The notes beneath the pieces were generated by a model. It had not been told where the DNA came from and did no database searches. It saw nothing but the letters and a program-made list of their open reading frames with translations. Both the position numbers and the translations under genes were made by a program. DNA of 11,154 nucleotides. Origin: an uncultured Clostridia bacterium (GTDB lineage Bacteria > Bacillota > Clostridia > Christensenellales > Pumilibacteraceae). Positions 4,449-10,232 of the stretch are shown here, piece by piece; within the stretch, counting starts at the first letter, position 1; every line of letters begins with the position of its first letter. The stretch spans positions 1 through 11,154 of the forward strand of contig CAKQVV010000048.1 in assembly GCA_934277845.1 (NCBI GenBank). The letters run 5' to 3'.

Positions 4449-5516
4449 TTAGTAGTCTAACCAGTACTTGCCGTCTTCGTATTCTATCGTCGGCGAAATA
4501 CTGTTATGTGTCCCTATTGTCAAGTGGGACGCGGCTACGCCGCGCGTCGGTTGCGGTTGCACCTCGTCCGCCGCGGCGTTGCCGCGCGTCGGCTTACTTA
4601 TCTCGGCGAGGTATTCCATCGCTTCGCGCGTTCCCCTGTCGTTGTACTCGGGTATATATGCGCCCGTTCCGTCACAATAAAACACGCCGTAGTGTTTCCG
4701 CCTGTGCAAATACTTAACTTGCCATAAATTAAGGTTAAGACTTCCCCATATACTGCCATCGTCGCTTTCGCCGTGGTATGTAGTCGGTCTGACTATATTA
4801 TGCGAGGTATGGAAACGGCGTTTTCCGAAAAATCTTTCGTCGAAGTGCTGTTTCGTTATGTACTTGCATACGTAATGCTTTGCGGCTTCTACGTTTCGCA
4901 ACCTCGATACCGTCGACCAACCCCACGACCACGCCGTGACCGTGTATACAGGTTTTCCGTTTTCGTCCAGTTTATGGAACTTCGGGCGAAGATCGTCCCA
5001 CTTTATCCCGCCTACTAGCATATGATAATGCAGTCCCCCTTTCTTGTGATACTCGGGAACTGCTACGTAATACATATTCGGATATTGCTTTCGGATATTA
5101 TTTGCCCAAACGGAAAAGGTACGGCGTGTTACTTCGTCGTTCAGCCGTTCTTTCTTTTCGGGGTCATAGGTAAACGTAACGAAAAACTGAAAATCGTTAC
5201 ACTTGCAAATGTCGTATAGGGTTTGTCTTGCCCGACGGGCGGTGTGTTTCAGGTTTAAGTAGTTAATTTGTGGGGTGTCTAGGTCGTTTAACTCTTTTTC
5301 GAGTATCTCGCGTTTTCTTTTATCACTTTCTAGGAACGTTAGGCGGTTTATCTCGGCTATTATTCGCGCCTTCAACTCGCCTTTCTCTTTCTTTTTTTCT
5401 TCTTTTACTTGTCGCGCGTACTCGATTATCTCTTGCGATACTTTCTTGTTTTTAGATAACGTTAATTCGATACCTTCGTCGGGAAAAACCTTAATTTTTG
5501 CGTACGTTGTGTACAT
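4449..5516 (-). CDS. HUH rolling-circle replication initiator (Rep)
   Basis: This is a 355-aa Rep of the ORF2/G2P type found in small phages and rolling-circle elements. Residues 20-80 are a charged coiled coil. The nuclease domain follows, with motif I FFVTFTY (111-117), motif II GLHYHMLV with the metal-binding pair H163/H165, and motif III AAKHYVCKYITK with Y215 and Y219 four residues apart, either or both possibly catalytic. It would nick one strand at the element's origin and start unidirectional replication of the excised circle. No helicase domain is present, so host helicase is needed. ATG 5516 has AAAGGA seven bases upstream and lies 20 bp from the right att repeat. No promoter is visible there, so expression probably depends on circularisation. 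The C-terminus contains a duplicated PTRG-(N/V)-AA segment encoded by palindromes. Confidence 0.92.
   Translation of the reverse strand: MYTTYAKIKVFPDEGIELTLSKNKKVSQEIIEYARQVKEEKKKEKGELKARIIAEINRLTFLESDKRKREILEKELNDLDTPQINYLNLKHTARRARQTLYDICKCNDFQFFVTFTYDPEKKERLNDEVTRRTFSVWANNIRKQYPNMYYVAVPEYHKKGGLHYHMLVGGIKWDDLRPKFHKLDENGKPVYTVTAWSWGWSTVSRLRNVEAAKHYVCKYITKQHFDERFFGKRRFHTSHNIVRPTTYHGESDDGSIWGSLNLNLWQVKYLHRRKHYGVFYCDGTGAYIPEYNDRGTREAMEYLAEISKPTRGNAAADEVQPQPTRGVAASHLTIGTHNSISPTIEYEDGKYWLDY
4531..4586. repeat. Two palindromic units inside the rep C-terminal coding region
   Basis: GCGGC-TAC-GCCGC (4531-4543) and CGCGGC-GTT-GCCGCG (4572-4586) are each followed by a shared GCGCGTCGG or CGCGTCGG. 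They encode the duplicated PTRG stretch in Rep and resemble the TAC-loop palindromes found elsewhere in both elements. Confidence 0.65.
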
Positions 5517-5536
5517 AGGTTTTTCCTTTCTAGTGT

Positions 5537-5582
5537 CTTTTAATCATGGTGTCCCGGGTTCGATCCCCGGATGAGCCACCAA
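5537..5582 (+). repeat. Attachment-site repeat, tRNA-Lys 3' half (right copy)
   Basis: This copy is identical over 46 bp to 956-1001 and marks the junction between element 2 and the chromosome. It is followed directly by a strong terminator that is probably the original tRNA-Lys terminator. The sequence to the left (rep start and its ribosome binding site) is not a tRNA 5' half, so the intact tRNA gene must be beyond the left edge of the window, assuming no inversion. Confidence 0.9.
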
Positions 5583-5620
5583 AGCAAGGAATTACTCGTT
5601 TGAGTATTGCTTGCTTTTTT
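5582..5620 (+). terminator. Chromosomal tRNA-Lys terminator displaced by integration
   Basis: The stem AAGCAAGGAATTACTC (5582-5597) pairs with GAGTATTGCTTGCTT (5602-5616), with one mismatch and one bulge and a GTTT loop, then a T tract to 5620. It follows the right tRNA 3' repeat directly and is much longer than the element-borne terminator at 1001, so it is probably the original one. Confidence 0.8.
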
Positions 5621-5757
5621 GTTATCATAAAGAGTTGATTACCGCATTTCAATGCATATAATAAACTAAATCACCGCATATCACACACAACTTCATCAAT
5701 AAAAAAGGGCGAGAATTTTTAATGTTCTCAACCCTTTTAATATGCAGATTATTTTTC
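5621..5757. other. Gap between the att junction and spoIVA
   Basis: AT-rich. Apart from the spoIVA terminator at 5701-5738 I see no gene or clear signal. Confidence 0.6.
5701..5738 (-). terminator. spoIVA terminator
   Basis: On the minus strand AAAAGGG and GAGAA (5738-5725) pair with TTCTC and CCCTTTT (5715-5703) around a small internal loop, and the pairing runs into a T6 tract. It lies about 20 bp behind the spoIVA stop. Confidence 0.8.
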
Positions 5758-7239
5758 TTACAATAAAATGCAAATCACTCCGCCCTTGCCCTCGTTGATT
5801 ATGCGAGACAAAGTTTTACGCATTTTCTTTTGCGTGTCGCACGGAAGCAAATTGAGTTTGTTGTTAAGTCCCTCGTTGACGAGAACGTGCATAGACTTAC
5901 CGAACATATCGGTTTCCCAGATTCCCTTGGGATTAGTTTCAAACGAAGCAAGCATGTTGCGAACCATATCTTCGCTTTGCTCTTCCGCACCCATAACGGG
6001 ACTGACTTCTGCCGCTATATCCACTTCCATAATATGCAACGACGGAGCGGATGCTTTTAGTTTTACTCCGTAATGCGATCCCTGTTTTACGATCTGCGGA
6101 TCTTCAAGCGTCATTTCGTCAAGCGACGGTGCGACTACGCCATATCCGGTCTTTTTGACTGATTCTAGCGCAACACTGATTTTATCATACTCTTTCTTTG
6201 CGTGAACGAGATCTTTCATGTTGCTCATAAGCGTGAAATCGTCGTTGATTTCAATTCCGCAAGACGCACTGAGCGCCTTGTAGAAAAGCTCGGGTTTAGC
6301 GGAAATTTCATACACCACCTTACCCTTGCCAAGTTCGACAGATACTACGTTTACACCGGCAAAATCGTTATCGTCGGCAAAAGCATCGTCCATGTTTTTA
6401 TAGTCGGACATCTTATTCATCGACGCGGTTTTTTCGGCTACTTTTTTCAAAAGCGACTCAATGATCGTATCATCGACAGGTAACGCCTGAAGCCATTTAT
6501 CGATCTTTAACTCAACGTCCCGAAGCGGAAATTCCATTAAAACTTTCGCAAACAGACCTTTAATATCGGTTTCGTTCATATTAAGTACGTCGAGCGGAAC
6601 TACCGCCGTGGCATATTTTTCAGTAAGCGAAGCCGCAAGTTTTACGGTTTCCGCAGATGTCGGAACTTTGGAATTAAGCACGATAATAAACGGTTTACCG
6701 AGTTCTTTCAGTTCGTTTACGACTCTTTCTTCCGCCGGAACATAAGCCGCACGAGCAAGTTCGGTATCGATACTTCCGTCCGAAGTCATAACTATTCCGA
6801 TAGTCGAATGTTCGGTAATGACTTTTTGCGTGCCGATTTCAGCCGCTTCCTCGAACGGTATAGCCGTTTCAGACCATGGTGTTTTGACCATGCGCGGTTT
6901 ATTGTCTTCGAGATGACCGGTCGCGCCGTCGATAAGATAACCGACGCAATCGACAAGGCGTATGCGAATATCGATATTCTCCCCCAAATTAACGGATACT
7001 GCCTCGCCCGGCACAAACTTCGGTTGAGTTGTCATAATAGCTTTTCCGTTTGCGCTTTGCGGCAATTCGTCGGTCATACGCTCGCGAACATGTTTGCTCT
7101 TGATTTTCGGAACGACCAAACGATTCATAAAATTCGTGATAAACGTGGACTTACCCGCTCTGACAGGTCCCACGACTCCGATATATATGTCACCGTCGGT
7201 TCGCTCGCTTATATCTTTATAAACGTCAAATTCTTCCAT
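5758..7239 (-). CDS. spoIVA: Stage IV sporulation protein A, spore coat morphogenetic ATPase
   Basis: SpoIVA is the ATPase that polymerises on the outer forespore membrane and forms the base layer of the spore coat; in Bacillus subtilis it is tethered by SpoVM and is needed for cortex formation. The start chosen is ATG 7239, giving 493 aa (B. subtilis has 492) and beginning MEEFDVYKDISERTDGDIY. With it the Walker A motif GPVRAGKS falls at residues 24-31 with K30, the same lysine number as in B. subtilis. An in-frame ATG at 7257 would add six residues but overlaps the ribosome binding site GGAGG. A DxxG-type element lies in LVDCVGYLIDG. The C-terminus ends GGVICILL, typical of the family. It is the last gene of the der-plsY-spoIVA run but probably has its own sigma-E promoter and is shielded from read-through by a hairpin. 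Confidence 0.97.
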   Translation of the reverse strand: MEEFDVYKDISERTDGDIYIGVVGPVRAGKSTFITNFMNRLVVPKIKSKHVRERMTDELPQSANGKAIMTTQPKFVPGEAVSVNLGENIDIRIRLVDCVGYLIDGATGHLEDNKPRMVKTPWSETAIPFEEAAEIGTQKVITEHSTIGIVMTSDGSIDTELARAAYVPAEERVVNELKELGKPFIIVLNSKVPTSAETVKLAASLTEKYATAVVPLDVLNMNETDIKGLFAKVLMEFPLRDVELKIDKWLQALPVDDTIIESLLKKVAEKTASMNKMSDYKNMDDAFADDNDFAGVNVVSVELGKGKVVYEISAKPELFYKALSASCGIEINDDFTLMSNMKDLVHAKKEYDKISVALESVKKTGYGVVAPSLDEMTLEDPQIVKQGSHYGVKLKASAPSLHIMEVDIAAEVSPVMGAEEQSEDMVRNMLASFETNPKGIWETDMFGKSMHVLVNEGLNNKLNLLPCDTQKKMRKTLSRIINEGKGGVICILL

Positions 7240-7290
7240 AAAAAAACGATCCTCCATGGCTTGATACTAGAGTATATGCCGAAGGATCGC
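7240..7290 (-). promoter_or_regulatory. Hairpin with T7 tract that hides the spoIVA ribosome binding site
   Basis: In transcripts coming from plsY, GCGATCCTTCG (7290-7280) can pair over 11 bp (three G-T pairs) with TGGAGGATCGT (7256-7246). This buries the GGAGG Shine-Dalgarno, and T7 (7246-7240) runs up to the ATG. It has the form of an intrinsic terminator. A transcript started from the promoter within the loop would lack the 5' arm and leave the site free. Confidence 0.55.
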
Positions 7291-7300
7291 ATTTTTATGA
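7271..7300 (-). promoter_or_regulatory. Candidate sigma-E promoter of spoIVA
   Basis: On the minus strand TCATAAA (7300-7294) is followed after 15 bp by CATATACT (7278-7271). These resemble the mother-cell sigma-E -35 (KMATATT) and -10 (CATACAAT-like) elements. spoIVA is a sigma-E gene in Bacillus subtilis. Transcription would start near 7264, inside the loop of the hairpin at 7240-7290. Confidence 0.55.
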
Positions 7301-7307
7301 TTGTTAT

Positions 7308-8048
7308 TTATTTCTTATCGGTTTTGTTTTCGGTTGAGTCCTCATCGGATTGTGCCGGCTGTTCTTCCGACACTTTTTTTGCCGATTTGTTTTTTCCGAA
7401 CAGCACTGTTTGTTTTTCGTTTCCGGTAAAAATTCTGACGAAATTCGCGTGGTGAGCGCAAAGAATTATCGCGTATATGCAAAGCGCAAGCACGCCTTCC
7501 GCAATTCGTCCGCCGATTATCGCCGTAATGCCGCAATATATAAGGGGAATACCCGTCATTATAAACGAAGTAAGCGAACCGATTTTGATGGTAAACATAA
7601 AAGCAAGCCCGATTACAAACGCGACAGACGACAATATGGGAGCGGCAACAAAACAAACGCCGATCGACGAAGCAACTCCTTTACCGCCCTTAAATTTATA
7701 CACGACCGGAAAAACGTGTCCGATAACCACGCTGATACCGCCGATAAACAATCCGGTTTTATCCTCACCGAAAGTCATCATTTCAGCAATCGGATCGCCT
7801 TGGTTTCCGCCGATCAGCCACCAGCCGATAATCGCGGGAACCGCGCCTTTAATCGCATCGAGAATAAGCGTGAGCGCGCCGAGTTTTACGCCGAAGTTGC
7901 GAAGCATATTCATCGTACCCGGATTGCCGCTTCCTTCGCGCCTGACATCGCGTTTCATAAAGTGCGATATTATAATGGAAAAATTGATGTTGCCGAAAAA
8001 ATAGGAACCGATTATCAAACCGATTATGCTAAGATACAGAACGTACAT
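7308..8048 (-). CDS. plsY: Glycerol-3-phosphate acyltransferase PlsY
   Basis: PlsY transfers the acyl group from acyl-phosphate to the sn-1 position of glycerol 3-phosphate, the first step of phosphatidic acid synthesis, in the cytoplasmic membrane. The 246-aa protein has several hydrophobic helices and the three family motifs: EGSGNPGTMNMLR (38-50), KGGKGVASS (120-128) and HHANFVRIFTGNE (199-211). Small departures from the usual form are GNINFS in place of GSIPFS near residue 20, and TMN where ATN is usual. It is longer than common PlsY (about 200 aa) because of a charged tail from about 216 (EEQPAQSDEDSTENKTDKK). The ATG at 8048 follows GAGGAG and the stop of der by only 8 bp, so der and plsY are probably co-transcribed. 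Confidence 0.95.
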   Translation of the reverse strand: MYVLYLSIIGLIIGSYFFGNINFSIIISHFMKRDVRREGSGNPGTMNMLRNFGVKLGALTLILDAIKGAVPAIIGWWLIGGNQGDPIAEMMTFGEDKTGLFIGGISVVIGHVFPVVYKFKGGKGVASSIGVCFVAAPILSSVAFVIGLAFMFTIKIGSLTSFIMTGIPLIYCGITAIIGGRIAEGVLALCIYAIILCAHHANFVRIFTGNEKQTVLFGKNKSAKKVSEEQPAQSDEDSTENKTDKK

Positions 8049-8056
8049 ATCTTACC

Positions 8057-9376
8057 TTACTCCTCTTTCCTTGAATTAAAAGTAAGTTTAATCGGTGTGC
8101 CGGACAACTCAAACGCTTTTCTGAGCGAGTTTTCAAGGTACCTTCGATAGGAAAAATGCATGAGTTTATCGTCGTTCACGAAAATAACGAAATGCGGCGG
8201 ATTAGTTTCCGGCTGGGTTGCGTAAAGAATTTTAAGTCGTCTGCCAGAATGCGCCGGCGGCTCGTTCATTGCGACCGCTTCGGCGATAACGTCGTTGAGC
8301 ACGCCTGTGGAAATTCTTTGCGAAGCGTTGATAAATACTTCGTCCACGACCGGAAGTAATTTTTCGGTACGCTGACCGGTCGCTGCTGAAACATAAGCAA
8401 CTTTATAGTAATCCATAAATGCAAGGTCTTTTTTCAGTTGATCGTTATGTTTTTCGATCGTGTAACTGTCCTTTTCGACCTTGTCCCATTTATTCATGAC
8501 GATAATGTTCGGCTTGCCCTGTTCATTGACATAACCCGCAATTCTCACGTCCTGTTCGGTGAGGTCTTCGGAACTGTCAAACACGATTAAAACGACATCG
8601 GCACGGGAAATCGCGCCGATCGTGCGCATAACAGAATAGTCTTCTACGCTCTCGTCCTCGATGGCACGTTTACGGCGCATACCGGCGGTGTCGATGAGCG
8701 TATATTTTCTGCCCATATAGGTAAACGGTGTATCGACGGCGTCGCGCGTGGTCCCCGCAACGTCGGAAACAATTACGCGATCTGTCCCGAGCAACCTGTT
8801 TACCAGCGAAGACTTGCCTACGTTCGGTCTGCCGACAACAGCGATTTTCAATGAAAATTCTTCCTCGACTTCCGTTCTTTTCGGAAACAACGCGACTATT
8901 TCGTCGAGAAGATCACCCAGCCCCAGCGATTGCTCGCAGGAAACAGGATGCGGAGTCCCAAGCCCCAACGAATAGAAATCATAAGTCGCCGATACGTCGA
9001 AATTATCGAGTTTATTGACCACAAGTAATACCGGCTTTTTAGTATGACGAAGAATTTCCGCCACATCGTAATCTGACGAAACGAGTCCGGTTTTCGCATC
9101 GACGAAAAACAATATAACGTCTGCCAGTTCCATTGCAATTTCCGCTTGCGCACGGATATGCTTGAACATCGCATCTTCGCTTTTAAGTTCGATCCCGCCG
9201 GTATCGACTAGCGTAAACGAATAGCCGCACCATTCGGCATCGGCATATATACGATCGCGCGTCACACCGGGCGTATCCTTAACTATCGAAATACGCTTAC
9301 CGCAAATCTTATTGAAAAACGTGGATTTACCCACGTTCGGTCTACCTACGACCGCAACTAATGGCTTTTTACTCAT
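8057..9376 (-). CDS. der: Ribosome biogenesis GTPase Der (EngA)
   Basis: Der is the essential tandem-domain GTPase that assists late assembly of the 50S ribosomal subunit. Starting at ATG 9376 it has 439 aa (B. subtilis 436), beginning MSKKPLVAVV. The first G domain has GRPNVGKST (11-19), DTGG (58-61) and NKLD (121-124). The second has GRPNVGKSS (182-190), DTAG (229-232) and NKWD (295-298). A C-terminal KH-like domain follows (from about 350; ILYATQPETNPPHFVIFVND). A GTG at 9415 would add 13 residues with no family support. No Shine-Dalgarno is visible before the ATG; a -10-like TACAAT lies six bases upstream, so the mRNA might be leaderless or the promoter call may be chance. plsY follows after 8 bp. 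Confidence 0.97.
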   Translation of the reverse strand: MSKKPLVAVVGRPNVGKSTFFNKICGKRISIVKDTPGVTRDRIYADAEWCGYSFTLVDTGGIELKSEDAMFKHIRAQAEIAMELADVILFFVDAKTGLVSSDYDVAEILRHTKKPVLLVVNKLDNFDVSATYDFYSLGLGTPHPVSCEQSLGLGDLLDEIVALFPKRTEVEEEFSLKIAVVGRPNVGKSSLVNRLLGTDRVIVSDVAGTTRDAVDTPFTYMGRKYTLIDTAGMRRKRAIEDESVEDYSVMRTIGAISRADVVLIVFDSSEDLTEQDVRIAGYVNEQGKPNIIVMNKWDKVEKDSYTIEKHNDQLKKDLAFMDYYKVAYVSAATGQRTEKLLPVVDEVFINASQRISTGVLNDVIAEAVAMNEPPAHSGRRLKILYATQPETNPPHFVIFVNDDKLMHFSYRRYLENSLRKAFELSGTPIKLTFNSRKEE

Positions 9377-9382
9377 AATGGT

Positions 9383-9412
9383 ATTGTAACACAAAGACTG
9401 CAAAATGTCTAA
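9383..9412 (-). promoter_or_regulatory. Possible der promoter giving a leaderless mRNA
   Basis: On the minus strand TTAGAC is followed after 18 bp by TACAAT, with TG one base before (extended -10). TACAAT ends only six bases before the der ATG, so transcription would start at or next to the start codon. The -35 match is weak. Confidence 0.35.
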
Positions 9413-9429
9413 CACTTTTTATCACAACG

Positions 9430-9455
9430 AAAAAACGGACGAAACTATCGCCCGT
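9430..9455 (-). terminator. Terminator between the membrane-protein gene and der
   Basis: On the minus strand ACGGGCGA (9455-9448) pairs with TCGTCCGT (9442-9435) with one G-T pair around a 5-base loop, then T6. An outer AAACGGA/TCCGTTT pairing is also possible. It separates the upstream unit from der. Confidence 0.75.
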
Positions 9456-9482
9456 TATGTTCCGTTTGTATTTGCTTACCGG

Positions 9483-10169
9483 TTAAAAAAGTTCGTCATC
9501 GAAGAAGTCTGTATCGGCATCAAACGTATCGTCTTTGCCTGCCTCGAAATTTGCTGCACGTTTGTCAACCTTACCCCTGCCGCTTTTTGAAACATAAATA
9601 GCGGTTTCGGCAACGGCGAGCGCAATAAACACAGCGACAAAAATCGAATTATATACGGTCGGACTGCCGAGCGTAAAAGGTGCGCCGTTCAGCGCAAAAC
9701 GATCAATCAGGCAATAGATCAGATCGCCGAATGCAACACCGCCGGTTATCGCAAACACGCTTGCCGCACGATCCATAGTAACAAGGTACGCTACACAACC
9801 GGAAATTATACCTATCGCAAACGAAGTCAATATTTGCCACCCCATACTCTCGGTCGGCATAACGAACAATAACGTGATCGTAATCGCGATAACGGCAAGC
9901 ATAGCCGAAAATCCGCGAAATGCTTTTTTCGAGCGGATCACGACATACAAAAGCGCGAACATCGCAATCATCGGCATAATAAAGCCGCCCATACTCATTC
10001 CGTTATTTCCGCCGAGCGGAATTACGGGTACTATGATTCCTATCGCAAATGCGAGGATCGCCAAAAACGCGCTCCACGGCGCAAGTCCCAGTCCTTCAAA
10101 TGCCTTTCGTCCGAACTCGAAAAATAAGGCTATTGCAAAAATACCGAGTATTATAAGTCCCATTGTCAT
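9483..10169 (-). CDS. Multi-pass membrane protein, resembles the DUF1614 family
   Basis: This is a 228-aa protein with about seven hydrophobic stretches, at roughly residues 3-20, 28-51, 62-79, 86-104, 109-131, 136-156 and 170-192. A cytoplasmic-looking tail follows, basic then strongly acidic (KSGRGKVDKRAA, ending DADTDFFDDELF). The GGFIMPMIAMF stretch and the glycine-rich ITGGVAFGDLIYCLID recall DUF1614 membrane proteins, but I hold that name loosely. No catalytic motif is evident. ATG 10169 has GGGAGG upstream. The gene lies between the zinc-ribbon/cyclophilin-like gene and a terminator, and may be co-transcribed with the former across a 63-bp gap. Confidence 0.85.
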   Translation of the reverse strand: MTMGLIILGIFAIALFFEFGRKAFEGLGLAPWSAFLAILAFAIGIIVPVIPLGGNNGMSMGGFIMPMIAMFALLYVVIRSKKAFRGFSAMLAVIAITITLLFVMPTESMGWQILTSFAIGIISGCVAYLVTMDRAASVFAITGGVAFGDLIYCLIDRFALNGAPFTLGSPTVYNSIFVAVFIALAVAETAIYVSKSGRGKVDKRAANFEAGKDDTFDADTDFFDDELF

Positions 10170-10208
10170 AAAAAAATTACCTCCCGTCTAATGGTCGGTA
10201 ATTTTCTT
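10170..10208 (-). promoter_or_regulatory. Hairpin over the ribosome binding site of the membrane-protein gene
   Basis: On the minus strand AAGAAAATTACC (10208-10197) can pair with GGTAATTTTTTT (10181-10170), 12 bp including one G-T pair. The loop and stem contain the Shine-Dalgarno GGGAGG and the T tract abuts the ATG. The arrangement echoes that before spoIVA but is AT-rich and weaker. Confidence 0.35.
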
Positions 10209-10232
10209 GCGTTCTATACCCGTTTGATAAAA

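Larger units (their letters stand above)
956..5582. mobile_element. Element 2, 4.58-kb integrative element with HUH Rep and tyrosine integrase
   Basis: The element is bounded by identical 46-bp direct repeats (956-1001 and 5537-5582) made of a tRNA-Lys 3' half; the repeat period is 4,581 bp. Order from left: integrase, charged coiled-coil gene, sigma-like gene, small acidic-tailed gene and SSB-like gene, all leftward, then a rightward Cro/C1 repressor and a leftward rolling-circle Rep. The integrase ends about 10 bp from the left repeat and rep starts 20 bp from the right repeat. There is no relaxase of mobilisation type, no coat protein and no Zot-like ATPase. It could be a rolling-circle plasmid-like integrative element or a satellite of an inovirus-type phage. 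The boundaries are well supported; the lifestyle is inferred. Confidence 0.85.

Noticed and set aside
7350..8150. Long rightward frame (266 codons) opposite plsY
   Set aside because: It is antisense to a clear plsY with all three family motifs, has no recognisable domain, and crosses the plsY-der junction.
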